This document shows positions 33,521-41,611 of a stretch of 64,000 nt of DNA, piece after piece; positions within the stretch are counted from its first letter, which is position 1, and each line of letters starts with the position of its first letter. The notes below the pieces were generated by a model that saw only the letters and a program-made list of their open reading frames with translations, had not been told where the DNA came from and made no database searches. A program made the translations under genes and the position numbers. The stretch is taken from contig JAKOZG010000001.1 of assembly GCA_029780115.1 (NCBI GenBank), positions 1 to 64,000 of the forward strand, in the 5' to 3' direction. This stretch comes from Thermotogota bacterium. Its GTDB lineage: Bacteria; Thermotogota; Thermotogae; Petrotogales; Petrotogaceae.

Positions 33521-34558
33521 TTGACGACGTATATAATAAGAAGACTTCTACTTTTACCGTTAATAATTTTAGGGGTTACATTAATAGTATTTTCTATGTC
33601 TCAATTGCTTGGCCCTCTAAAACTATTGTCAACATATGTGGATCCTAATACTTATGCAAAAATGTCAGAGAGAGATATACAGATTTTAATGAAACAATAT
33701 GGCTTAACAGATCCTTTTCCGGTTAGATATGGGAAATGGGTGAAAAACTTGTTGAAAGGCGATCTTGGTTGGTCTGTAGTTGGGAAAGAACCAGTTTTAG
33801 ATGCCTTAATTCATAGATTTCCTTATACTATTGAATTAGCACTCTACGCATTATTTCCAATTATAGGAGTCGGTATCTGGCTAGGGGTGACAGCTGCTGT
33901 TCATCATAATTCTTTTATTGATCAGTTTATCAGAATATTCGCTTTGATTGGATGGTCTCTGCCTGATTTTGTTTGGGCAATTCTAGTTTTGTTAATTTTT
34001 TACATAGGCCTTGGTTGGTTCCCTCCAGGAAATTTAAGTATTTGGGCAAATCAAATAGTTAAAAGTGCGTCATTTAAAAATTACACTCATTTGTTGACTA
34101 TTGATGCGTTATTAAATGGTAGGATAGATATATTTTGGGATGCTCTTAGACACATTATAGGACCAGTTATAGCTATTTCATGGTTATGGTGGGCAAATTT
34201 GCTTAGAATAACAAGATCTTCAATGTTGGAAGTTTTGAGAAAAGATTATGTTAGAACAGCTCGCTCCAAAGGGTTACCTGAAAAAGTTGTTATTAACAAA
34301 CATGCTAGGAAAAATGCATTAATTCCTGTAGTAACTACCGCAGGACAGATGGTGATTGGGTTGTTAACTGGAGTTGTTATAGTAGAAATGGTTTTTGTTA
34401 GAACCGGCCTGGGTTCATTTGCAGCTACGGCTGCACAACAGCTGGATTATGCTTCTATAATGGGAGTACTTTTATTCACTTCATTACTATTGATAATTGG
34501 AAATTTAATAATTGATATATCATATGCAATAATTGATCCAAGAATCAGGCTAGGGTGA
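33521..34558 (+). CDS. Opp-type ABC permease, OppB type
   Basis: A 345-residue permease, start TTG 33521 with SD ggaggtg 6-7 bases upstream. The N-terminal helix RRLLLLPLIILGVTLIVFSM is followed by a periplasmic segment and the core with RTGLGSFAATAAQQLDY and the family ending IDPRIRLG. It is a little longer than the other OppB-like proteins here because of the segment around GNLSIWANQIVKSASFKNYTH, likely a periplasmic loop. The LRKDYVRTARSKGLPEKVV segment is the cytoplasmic coupling loop. Partner of the next, unusually large permease. Confidence 0.88.
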   Translation: MTTYIIRRLLLLPLIILGVTLIVFSMSQLLGPLKLLSTYVDPNTYAKMSERDIQILMKQYGLTDPFPVRYGKWVKNLLKGDLGWSVVGKEPVLDALIHRFPYTIELALYALFPIIGVGIWLGVTAAVHHNSFIDQFIRIFALIGWSLPDFVWAILVLLIFYIGLGWFPPGNLSIWANQIVKSASFKNYTHLLTIDALLNGRIDIFWDALRHIIGPVIAISWLWWANLLRITRSSMLEVLRKDYVRTARSKGLPEKVVINKHARKNALIPVVTTAGQMVIGLLTGVVIVEMVFVRTGLGSFAATAAQQLDYASIMGVLLFTSLLLIIGNLIIDISYAIIDPRIRLG

Positions 34559-34569
34559 GGTGAAAAATT

Positions 34570-35895
34570 GTGAGCGAAGAGTTTAAAAGGACTTTAAAAC
34601 GTTTTTTTACTAATCCATCTGCTTTAATAGGAGTTACTATATTAATATTTTTTATAATAATAGCTATTTTTGCACCTTGGATAGCACCCCCAAAAATTCC
34701 AGTAAATAAGAACTTAGAAAAAGCTAGAAATCTACTAGAAAATTATTCTGAAGAGAATAAATATCTTATAATTAATGAGTTAAAAAATTTTTGGGATGAT
34801 ACGTATTTCTTTGCAGAGGATGATTACATTGAATTATCTAATTTAATGGAAACAATTGCAAAATTTCATAATAAAGAAGTGTCATCAAATGAATTAAAAG
34901 CACATATAAAAGAGTTAACGGATTATTATATACTAAATATTACTTATTATGAAAAATTTGATGAAGAAACCAATAAAGTTATAAAAAATCTTAAGAAAGA
35001 ATACAATAAGATTGAAAAAAAGTATAAAGAATCTGTTATTAGTTTAAATTTAATAAACGAATTAGAGAAAATAGATGGCGAGGAATTTGTTAAACAAGCG
35101 ATTAAGGTAGTTTCAAGATTCGATAAAAATTTTCATGAGGCTATAGGCTTTAATCCTTATATCATGCCTAATGTTACGACTACAAGAACTCCTATACCCC
35201 CTTCAAAAGAACATCCGTTTGGAATAGTTAATCAAAAAGATATTTTTTACGGAGTTATTTGGGGTACGAGAACTGCATTTGAAATTGGTTTGGTTGTTGT
35301 GGCAATTTCCACTGTAATAGGATTATTTATAGGATCGGTTGCAGCTTATTTTGGTGGATGGTTAGAAGAAGTTTTGATGAGAATAACAGATATATTTATG
35401 TCTATCCCTTTTATGTTAGCAGCTATGGTACTCACAACTATCTTGGGATTAGGTATAAAAAATATGATGATCGCGCTTATTGTATTTGGATGGATGGTTA
35501 CTGCGAGACTTATAAGAGGGAATATACTTCAAGCTAAGAATGAACAGTATGTTATGGCAGCAAAAGCATTAGGGGTTAGTGACTTTTTCATAATAGTTAA
35601 GCATATTTTGCCTAATACAATCTTTCCAGTTTTGATAAATGCTACAATGAGAATTGGTTCTATGGTTATAACTGCGGCTGCCTTGAGTTTTTTGGGTTTG
35701 GGAGCTCCTCAAGGTTATGCAGACTGGGGATCAATTTTGTCTTATTCAAGAGATTGGATAATTGGAGGAACTAATCCTACTCAATATTGGTTTACTATAT
35801 TATATCCGGGAATTGCAATGATACTTTTTGTCATAGGGTGGAATTTGTTAGGAGACGCCTTAAGAGATGTTTTTGATCCGAGAATGAGACATTAA
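34570..35895 (+). CDS. Opp-type ABC permease, OppC type, with ~150-residue extra segment
   Basis: A 441-residue permease, against about 275 for the two OppC-like paralogues here. The first transmembrane helix is residues 18-40 (SALIGVTILIFFII ... APWIAP). Between it and the permease core lies an extra segment of about residues 42-190, rich in Lys, Glu, Asn and Leu, which looks helical or coiled-coil and by topology should be outside the membrane. Then come HPFGIVNQKDIFYGVIWGTR, the TM core, the coupling loop YVMAAKALGVSDFFIIV and the end DPRMRH. GTG 34570 follows SD gaggtga. The insert may contact the large binding protein. Its codon style equals that of the rest of the gene. Confidence 0.87.
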   Translation: MSEEFKRTLKRFFTNPSALIGVTILIFFIIIAIFAPWIAPPKIPVNKNLEKARNLLENYSEENKYLIINELKNFWDDTYFFAEDDYIELSNLMETIAKFHNKEVSSNELKAHIKELTDYYILNITYYEKFDEETNKVIKNLKKEYNKIEKKYKESVISLNLINELEKIDGEEFVKQAIKVVSRFDKNFHEAIGFNPYIMPNVTTTRTPIPPSKEHPFGIVNQKDIFYGVIWGTRTAFEIGLVVVAISTVIGLFIGSVAAYFGGWLEEVLMRITDIFMSIPFMLAAMVLTTILGLGIKNMMIALIVFGWMVTARLIRGNILQAKNEQYVMAAKALGVSDFFIIVKHILPNTIFPVLINATMRIGSMVITAAALSFLGLGAPQGYADWGSILSYSRDWIIGGTNPTQYWFTILYPGIAMILFVIGWNLLGDALRDVFDPRMRH

Positions 35896-35911
35896 AGCGA
35901 AGGGAGGATAA

Positions 35912-36931
35912 ATGTTGAACAATAATGAAAAACCCTTACTTAAAGTAGAAAATTTACATGTGCATTTTAAAACAGAAGATGGCATAATAAAGGCCGTTAA
36001 TGGCGTTAGTTTCGAATTATATCCTGGAGAAACACTCGCCATAGTAGGAGAATCAGGATCAGGTAAAACTGTAACGGCTTTAAGTACTATTAGATTATTA
36101 GACGAGAATGGATGGATAGAAGAAGGTAAAATTCAATATAAAGATAATGATGTTTTGTCTTTATCTGACAATCAATTAAGAAAGATACGAGGTAAAGAAA
36201 TATCGATGATATTTCAAGAACCTATGACCGCCTTGAATCCAGTTTTTACTATTGGAGATCAAATAATAGAATCATTAGAATTGCATCTAGATATGAATAA
36301 ACAAGAAGCTCGGAGAAAAGCCATAGATTTATTGAGAAAAGTTGGAATTCCTGAACCAGAAAGAAGGATTGATCAGTATCCTCACGAGTTATCAGGGGGA
36401 ATGAGACAAAGAGCTATGATAGCAATGGCTTTATCTTGTAATCCTTCAATTTTGATAGCGGATGAACCAACAACTGCATTAGATGTAACGATACAAGCCC
36501 AGATATTGGAATTAATGAAAGATTTACAAAAAGAATTTCAAATGTCAATAATTTTCATTACACACGATCTTGGTGTTGTAGCTGAAATGGCGGATAGAGC
36601 TATTGTTATGTATGGTGGAGAGGTTGTTGAAGCAGCGGATATTATTACTATTTTTAAAAAGCCCAGACATCCATATACATGGGGGCTTATGAATTCAATT
36701 CCGCGTATTGACAAGGATGAAGAAAGACTGCTATCAATACCGGGTGTTGTTCCAAATCCTTTAAATTTTCCTAAAGGGTGTAAATTTTCTAACAGATGTT
36801 TCTTTGCTGATGAGAAATGTGTCGAGGAAAATCCAAATTTAGAAGAAATTGAGGAAAATCATTTTTCTAGATGTTGGCACATTGACAGGATGCTACGAGA
36901 AATGCACAAGGTAAAAGAAGGTGAAAGATGA
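35912..36931 (+). CDS. Opp-type ABC ATPase, OppD type
   Basis: A 339-residue ATPase with Walker A GESGSGKT, Q-loop MIFQEPMTALNP, signature LSGGMRQR, Walker B ILIADEPTTALD and switch ITHD, followed by the C-terminal oligopeptide extension with cysteines at GCKFSNRCFFADEKC and near the end. ATG 35912 has SD gggagg 4 bases upstream; TTG 35915 at 7 bases is an equally good start. The C-terminus overlaps the OppF-like gene by ATGA (36928-36931). Energises the permease pair 33521-35895. Confidence 0.92.
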   Translation: MLNNNEKPLLKVENLHVHFKTEDGIIKAVNGVSFELYPGETLAIVGESGSGKTVTALSTIRLLDENGWIEEGKIQYKDNDVLSLSDNQLRKIRGKEISMIFQEPMTALNPVFTIGDQIIESLELHLDMNKQEARRKAIDLLRKVGIPEPERRIDQYPHELSGGMRQRAMIAMALSCNPSILIADEPTTALDVTIQAQILELMKDLQKEFQMSIIFITHDLGVVAEMADRAIVMYGGEVVEAADIITIFKKPRHPYTWGLMNSIPRIDKDEERLLSIPGVVPNPLNFPKGCKFSNRCFFADEKCVEENPNLEEIEENHFSRCWHIDRMLREMHKVKEGER

Positions 36932-38109
36932 TGCCTGAAAATGAAAAGGTTATATTAGAAGTTGAACACTTAAAGAAATACTTTCCTGTCAGAGCTGGGG
37001 TATTTAAGAGAGTTGTAGCTCAAGTTCAAGCAGTAGATGATATTTCTTTTAAAGTTCATGAAGGCGAGACTTTAGGCTTAGTGGGAGAATCTGGTTGTGG
37101 AAAAAGTACAACTGGAATGACTATCTTGAGACTCTACGAACCTACTTTTGGAAGAATAATTTTAGAAGAAGAAGATACCACTCCGTGGTTTATGACAACC
37201 ACTGAAGCAAAACGATACATAAAAATAATGTACGCTGATAGATTTGAAAAGATGAAACAAGAGTTTGGTTCACTGGATGAAGTTATAAAAAATCTTAATA
37301 AAGAAATTGACAAGAAGTATGCCGAGATATATTTTGAACAAGGAGAAACTGGAATTAGACAGGATATGATGAAAGATCTTACTGAAAAAAGAAGATACTT
37401 CAGGAAAAACGCTCAGGTTATTTTTCAAGATCCCTATTCTTCATTGAATCCAAGATTAAGAATTATTGAAATAATTGGAGAGGGAATGAAAGTTAACAAA
37501 ATGGGAACTAATCAAGAAATACGTGATAGAGTTGCACATTTGATGGAAATTGTGGGATTGTCTAAAGATTATATTTATCGTTATCCCCACCAATTTTCAG
37601 GTGGCCAAAGACAAAGAATTGGAATTGCTCGTGCATTAGCTGTCAATCCAAAATTAATAATTTCAGACGAGGCAGTATCTGCATTGGATGTTTCAATTCA
37701 GTCACAGATTATAAATTTGTTAGTGGATTTAAAGAATGAATATGGTTTAACTTTTGTATTTATAGCTCATGATTTAGCTGTTGTTAAACATATTAGCGAT
37801 AAAATTGCCGTGATGTATCTTGGAAAAATAGCAGAATTGACTTTAAAAAAAGAGCTTTTTGATAATCCTCTACACCCATATACAGTATCTTTGATGTCAG
37901 CTATTCCTATTCCAGATCCGGAAGTAAAGAAGAAAAGGGTAGTACTGGAAGGAGATGTTCCCAGTCCGTTAAACCCACCATCTGGTTGTAGATTTCATCC
38001 TCGATGTCCCGTGGCAAAAGAAATTTGTTCAAAAGAAGAACCATCATTAAATGAGATATCTGACAATCACTATGTGTCATGCTTTTTTCCTGGTGAATTT
38101 AAGATTTAG
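36928..38109 (+). CDS. Opp-type ABC ATPase, OppF type, with extra helical segment
   Basis: A 393-residue ATPase, longer than the usual 320 or so. Walker A GESGCGKST is at residues 53-61, the Q-loop VIFQDPYSSLNP at about 164-175, then signature FSGGQRQR, Walker B LIISDEAVSALD and AHD. The distance from Walker A to Q-loop is about 105 residues, instead of the 40 or so of the paralogue at 15324. The extra stretch (about residues 83-155: MTTTEAKRYIKIMYADRF onward, very charged) appears helical. Its Walker B has DEAVSALD rather than DEPTSALD, with the catalytic Glu kept. A cysteine-rich C-terminal extension is present (GCRFHPRCPVAKEIC). Confidence 0.9.
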   Translation: MMPENEKVILEVEHLKKYFPVRAGVFKRVVAQVQAVDDISFKVHEGETLGLVGESGCGKSTTGMTILRLYEPTFGRIILEEEDTTPWFMTTTEAKRYIKIMYADRFEKMKQEFGSLDEVIKNLNKEIDKKYAEIYFEQGETGIRQDMMKDLTEKRRYFRKNAQVIFQDPYSSLNPRLRIIEIIGEGMKVNKMGTNQEIRDRVAHLMEIVGLSKDYIYRYPHQFSGGQRQRIGIARALAVNPKLIISDEAVSALDVSIQSQIINLLVDLKNEYGLTFVFIAHDLAVVKHISDKIAVMYLGKIAELTLKKELFDNPLHPYTVSLMSAIPIPDPEVKKKRVVLEGDVPSPLNPPSGCRFHPRCPVAKEICSKEEPSLNEISDNHYVSCFFPGEFKI

Positions 38110-38156
38110 CAATAACCAAATTCATTTAATAACATCTAACATTATATTTATAAGGA

Positions 38157-38185
38157 CACTCTGGCACTTGTGTATCTCCAGAGTG
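38157..38185. terminator. Hairpin after the Opp-type operon, possible terminator
   Basis: CACTCTGG (38157-38164) pairs with CCAGAGTG (38178-38185) over a 13-nt loop, 48 bp after the last ATPase gene and facing the convergent RseC-like gene. There is no clean T tract on either side, so termination is only probable. Confidence 0.45.
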
Positions 38186-38233
38186 GTTGTAATATTAATG
38201 TGTTTTTATCTATTTGTTTTAGTTTAGAGTGTT

Positions 38234-38659
38234 TCAGTTTTCCTCAAATTTCTCTATAATGGTAGGAAGATACTTATTTTTGATTTTTTTCTTGTCATAT
38301 ATTCGAATAAATATATATATGAAACAAGTACATAGTAAACCAATTAGAAATGAATTTAAGTCGGAAAAACCCAAAAGATAAAAGAGTATAACAGACGCTA
38401 AAAAGACAATCAAGGGTAGTCCATAAGCAATAAAAGATAATTTTACTACAGGTACATTTGGCAACTCTACAACGACTTTATCTCCAATGTTAATATTATT
38501 TAAATTGTCGGTTTTTTTCGCCTTGAGTTTAAGTTCGTTAGAACTTCCTAAAATGTTACAACTATTTCTAATTGAGCAACTACCACACGCTTCTGTTCTT
38601 AAAGTTTTTAGATAGATGTAATCATTGTCTATATCAATTACGTCCATTACTTCCTTCAC
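38234..38659 (-). CDS. RseC/MucC-like membrane protein
   Basis: A 141-residue protein of the SoxR-reducing/RseC family. The cytoplasmic N-terminal part has the cysteine cluster C25-G-S-C28-x5-C34, which may bind a metal or Fe-S centre, and a small beta domain with GDKVVVELP. Two transmembrane helices follow (about residues 77-96 and 103-120), then a basic tail. In E. coli RseC modulates sigma-E, and homologues help reduce SoxR with Rnf-like complexes. Here it is the third gene after an ECF sigma factor and a small coupled protein, which supports a signalling role. The start is GTG 38659; ATG 38647 is a possible alternative. Confidence 0.75.
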   Translation of the reverse strand: MKEVMDVIDIDNDYIYLKTLRTEACGSCSIRNSCNILGSSNELKLKAKKTDNLNNINIGDKVVVELPNVPVVKLSFIAYGLPLIVFLASVILFYLLGFSDLNSFLIGLLCTCFIYIFIRIYDKKKIKNKYLPTIIEKFEEN

Positions 38660-38674
38660 TGCACTGCACCTTCT

Positions 38675-38854
38675 TTATTCTTGTGAAGCAATTTTAAGTT
38701 TCACGTTTTCCAAAATGCTTTTTTCGCATGAAAAGTAGCAGTTAATTAATTGATAATATAAGTTTGCTAATTTTCTGCAATGCTCATCTAATTGACTTTC
38801 TTTTAATTTACCGTCTAAAAAATCAAACCACATTTGTTCATCTGTATTGTTCAT
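38675..38854 (-). CDS. 59-residue protein coupled to the sigma factor, candidate miniature anti-sigma factor
   Basis: A short gene whose ATG (38854-38852) overlaps the sigma-factor TGA as ATGA, with SD gaggagg 10 or so bases upstream inside the sigma gene; stop TAA 38677-38675. The protein begins MNNTDEQMWFDFLDGKL, followed by a helix containing DEH25C26RKLANLYYQL, then C39 and C43 and no membrane segment. The FLDGKL...H-C layout recalls the first helices of zinc-binding anti-sigma domains (L-DGELs...H...CxxC), but the CxxC is missing. Position directly after an ECF sigma gene is the normal place for an anti-sigma factor. Family membership is inferred and not certain. Confidence 0.65.
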   Translation of the reverse strand: MNNTDEQMWFDFLDGKLKESQLDEHCRKLANLYYQLINCYFSCEKSILENVKLKIASQE

Positions 38855-39411
38855 ATTAAATTCGCCTCCTCAATCAGTTTCTTAAGTTTCTTTCTAGCGT
38901 AATGAAGTTTGCTTTTAACGGTTCCTAAAGGGAGATCAGCTATTTCAGCTATTTCATTGTAGCTTAAACCATCTATATCTCGTAATTTGATCAGCAATCT
39001 TTCATCTTCATCTAATTGTTCCATAATTTCTAATATCATTTCATAGCTAAGTTCATTAAAAACTTCTTTTTTAACGTTTGTATCGGATACTGGCTGTACA
39101 TTATAGGTTTCAGGCTCTTCACTATCCAAATCCATAGGTCTTTCAATTTCCTTACTGTAATTTCTTGAATAATCTTTACCAACATTTACAGCTATTCTAT
39201 ATATCCAAGTGGACAATTTAGAGCGACCTTCAAAATTATTTATACCTTTTAATATTCTTACAAAAACCTCTTGAAGAGCATCTTCAAGTTCATTGGGTCT
39301 AACGTAATTTTTTAATATACCATATATCTTAGGAGCATATTCATCGTAAAGTATTTTAAAAGCATTTTGATCGCCTTTTTTTAATGCTTCCACTAACTTC
39401 TCATCAGTCAA
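38851..39411 (-). CDS. ECF-type RNA polymerase sigma factor (RpoE-like)
   Basis: A group-4 sigma factor, 186 residues from the proposed TTG 39411. Region 2 covers AFKILYDEYAPKIYGILKNYV, then LEDALQEVFVRILKGI and the -10-recognition helix STWIYRIAVNVGKDY. Region 4 is LDEDERLLIKLRDIDGLSYNEIAEIADLP followed by the helix-turn-helix GTVKSKLHYARKKLKKLI. There is no region 1 or 3. ATG 39429 would start only about 11 bases from the expected transcription start with no SD. TTG 39411 is 9 bases after SD ggag (39424-39421) and is preferred, giving MTDEKLVEALKKGD, the usual ECF start. Operon: sigma, 59-residue protein, RseC-like protein. Confidence 0.9.
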   Translation of the reverse strand: MTDEKLVEALKKGDQNAFKILYDEYAPKIYGILKNYVRPNELEDALQEVFVRILKGINNFEGRSKLSTWIYRIAVNVGKDYSRNYSKEIERPMDLDSEEPETYNVQPVSDTNVKKEVFNELSYEMILEIMEQLDEDERLLIKLRDIDGLSYNEIAEIADLPLGTVKSKLHYARKKLKKLIEEANLI

Positions 39412-39445
39412 AAAAATCAACTCCATCATGAATTAGTCTAAAATA

Positions 39446-39475
39446 ATTATAGCATACTTTAGGAAGAGCTGTAAA
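39446..39475 (-). promoter_or_regulatory. Promoter of the ECF sigma operon
   Basis: On the minus strand -35 TTTACA (39475-39470), an 18-base spacer and -10 TATAAT (39451-39446). This is a housekeeping-type promoter, not an obvious ECF-type autoregulated one. Transcription would start near 39440, leaving a leader of about 30 bases to the TTG start. Confidence 0.75.
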
Positions 39476-39718
39476 ATTTGATCACTAAAAGTGGTTAAAC
39501 TTCGAGAATTTTTTTAAAATTTTAAATAAAAATGATAAAATAATAAAAACTAACTTTAATACAAAAAAGAAGTTATCTTTTTTTGCCTTTTAGTCTTATA
39601 AAATGTTTTCTAAAAAGTTAAGTTGATAGGTTTTTAAAAGATTGAAAATTGTAAAGACGACAAAATGAGCGATAGCAGATTTTAAAAATATCTAAAATTT
39701 GTTAAGGGGGTACTTATA

Positions 39719-41014
39719 ATGCAGGAAGAGAAAAAAGTTAGTATGTTTGATAACGCTGTAAAACAATTTGATAGAGCGGCAAGCATTATGGAACTAGATG
39801 CCAACCTTAGAGAAGTTTTGATAAAACCTAAAAGAGAGTTAATTGTAAACTTTCCTGTGCGTATGGATGACGGTTCAATAAAAGTTTTTACAGGATATAG
39901 AGTTCAACATAATATGACTTTGGGGCCAGCCAAAGGAGGGATTAGATATCATCAGAATGTTACATTAGATGAAGTAAAAGCTTTAGCTTTTTGGATGACA
40001 TGGAAATCTGCAGTAGTAAATATTCCTTATGGTGGAGCTAAGGGAGGTGTTACAGTCGATCCAACTCAGTTATCGATTTCAGAACTAGAGAGATTGTCAA
40101 GGAGATTCTTCTATGAAATACAGATAATATTGGGTGAAGAAGTTGACATACCAGCTCCAGATGTAAATACCGATGGGCAAGTGATGGCATGGTATATGGA
40201 CACTTATTCTATGAGTAAAGGACATACTTCACTAGGAATAGTTACAGGAAAGCCTGTAGAAATAGGTGGATCCGTAGGTCGAACTGAAGCAACTGGAAGA
40301 GGGATTAATATATGTCTTCAAGAAGCAGTAAAATATTTAAGAAATAAAGGCAGATTAAATAAAAAAGACGAAGAAATTACCGTTGCTATTCAAGGTTTTG
40401 GGAATGTAGGCTCAAATTTAGCATTGACTTTAACAGAGGAAACTAAGATGAGATTAATCGCAATTTCGGATATAAGTGGTGGATTATACAATGAACACGG
40501 ATTTACTTCAACACAAATTAGAAGATTAATGGAAAGAACTAAAAGCAGGAAAAAATTATTATTAGAGGTTAATGAAGAAGGTTTTAAGGAAATATCAAAT
40601 GAAGAACTGTTAACTTTAGATGTTGACATACTTTCTCCGTGCGCTATGGAAAATGTTATAACACATGAGAACAGTAAAGATATTCGTGCAAAATTGATAG
40701 TAGAAGGCGCCAATGGTCCTTTAACTCCGGAAGCCGACGAAATTCTTTTATCTAAAAATGTTTTTATAGTTCCTGATTTTCTAGCTAACTCTGGAGGGGT
40801 TACAGTTTCCTATTTTGAATGGTTACAAGGTATGCAGTGGAATTTTTGGGAGTTAGATGATGTCAGATCTGCCCTTCAAAAAAAGATGATCAATGCCTTT
40901 TATGATGTGGTTAAAACAATGGAAAAATATGAAATAGATATGAGAACTGCAGCTTATATTAAGGCTATTGACAGGGTAGCAACTGCAACAAGATTGAGAG
41001 GTATTTATCCCTGA
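39719..41014 (+). CDS. gdhA: Glutamate dehydrogenase
   Basis: A 431-residue enzyme, the size of the hexameric bacterial/archaeal class, making glutamate from 2-oxoglutarate and ammonia. The N-terminal substrate domain has GYRVQHNMTLGPAKGGIRYH, the catalytic lysine region PYGGAKGGV and APDVNTDGQVMAW. The coenzyme domain has VAIQGFGNVGSNLA, a classical GxGxxG motif, and later EGANGPLTPEAD and VSYFEWLQG. The next-but-one residues after the beta2 strand (ISDISGG) suggest NAD(H) at least in part, but dual specificity is possible. ATG 39719 is preceded by the SD aaggggg. Glutamate made here supplies nitrogen for the arg, ilv and leu routes nearby. Confidence 0.95.
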   Translation: MQEEKKVSMFDNAVKQFDRAASIMELDANLREVLIKPKRELIVNFPVRMDDGSIKVFTGYRVQHNMTLGPAKGGIRYHQNVTLDEVKALAFWMTWKSAVVNIPYGGAKGGVTVDPTQLSISELERLSRRFFYEIQIILGEEVDIPAPDVNTDGQVMAWYMDTYSMSKGHTSLGIVTGKPVEIGGSVGRTEATGRGINICLQEAVKYLRNKGRLNKKDEEITVAIQGFGNVGSNLALTLTEETKMRLIAISDISGGLYNEHGFTSTQIRRLMERTKSRKKLLLEVNEEGFKEISNEELLTLDVDILSPCAMENVITHENSKDIRAKLIVEGANGPLTPEADEILLSKNVFIVPDFLANSGGVTVSYFEWLQGMQWNFWELDDVRSALQKKMINAFYDVVKTMEKYEIDMRTAAYIKAIDRVATATRLRGIYP

Positions 41015-41047
41015 TAAATATAAGAGACAATAAAATATTCAAAAAAC

Positions 41048-41085
41048 GTCCCTTTCTTTTTATGAGAGAAAGGGAGAGGTTTTTA
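41048..41085 (+). terminator. Terminator after gdhA
   Basis: CCCTTTCT (41050-41057) pairs with AGAAAGGG (41067-41074) over a 9-nt loop, and a T run follows a few bases later (41081-41085). It lies about 35 bp after the gdhA stop. Confidence 0.75.
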
Positions 41086-41156
41086 ATTATTAATTTTGTA
41101 TCTTCTTGTATAAATTTACTAGGATATCGTCTACTAAAAGGAGTGACAAAAATAAG

Positions 41157-41597
41157 ATGGCTTCTCTATTAATTTTCGTTTTTGTAAATCTTGGGCTTGC
41201 CTACTTTCTTATTAGTTTACCCTGTTGGATTTTTTCCGTGGTTTTACTTTCTTTTTTGCTTTTACTTTGTTATAAAAAAAAGCATTACAATAAACTTAGT
41301 AATGTCTTGTTATTAATTTCTTTAGTTTTTTCTTTTTTTGCATATTTAAATTCTTTCAATCCATCTATTTTCTATATTTTAATGAACTTATCTGCATTAT
41401 TTGCATCTTTAAAAAGTATTTACTATAACAATATTTTCTTACTAATTTCGTGGATTTTGAATGCGGTCTCATTTGGATATTTAATTTCTGGTTTAAAAAG
41501 TTTAACTTTAGGAATAATTTTTTCCATAATTATATTTTTGTTAGGAATAAAAGATGTTTTTTCTACTAAAAAGATTCAAAGAAAAAGCGAAAAGTAA
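41157..41597 (+). CDS. Small integral membrane protein of unknown function
   Basis: A 146-residue very hydrophobic protein with about five transmembrane helices separated by short basic loops (CYKKKHYNKLSN, then TKKIQRKSEK at the C-terminus). The start is ATG 41157, about 10 bases after SD aaaaggagtga (41136-41146); an in-frame upstream extension lies before that SD and is not expected to be made. I do not recognise the family. It is convergent with the aminotransferase gene, 14 bp away, and separated from gdhA by a terminator, so it is probably transcribed alone. Confidence 0.7.
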   Translation: MASLLIFVFVNLGLAYFLISLPCWIFSVVLLSFLLLLCYKKKHYNKLSNVLLLISLVFSFFAYLNSFNPSIFYILMNLSALFASLKSIYYNNIFLLISWILNAVSFGYLISGLKSLTLGIIFSIIIFLLGIKDVFSTKKIQRKSEK

Positions 41598-41611
41598 CTG
41601 TTGCGTTAATT

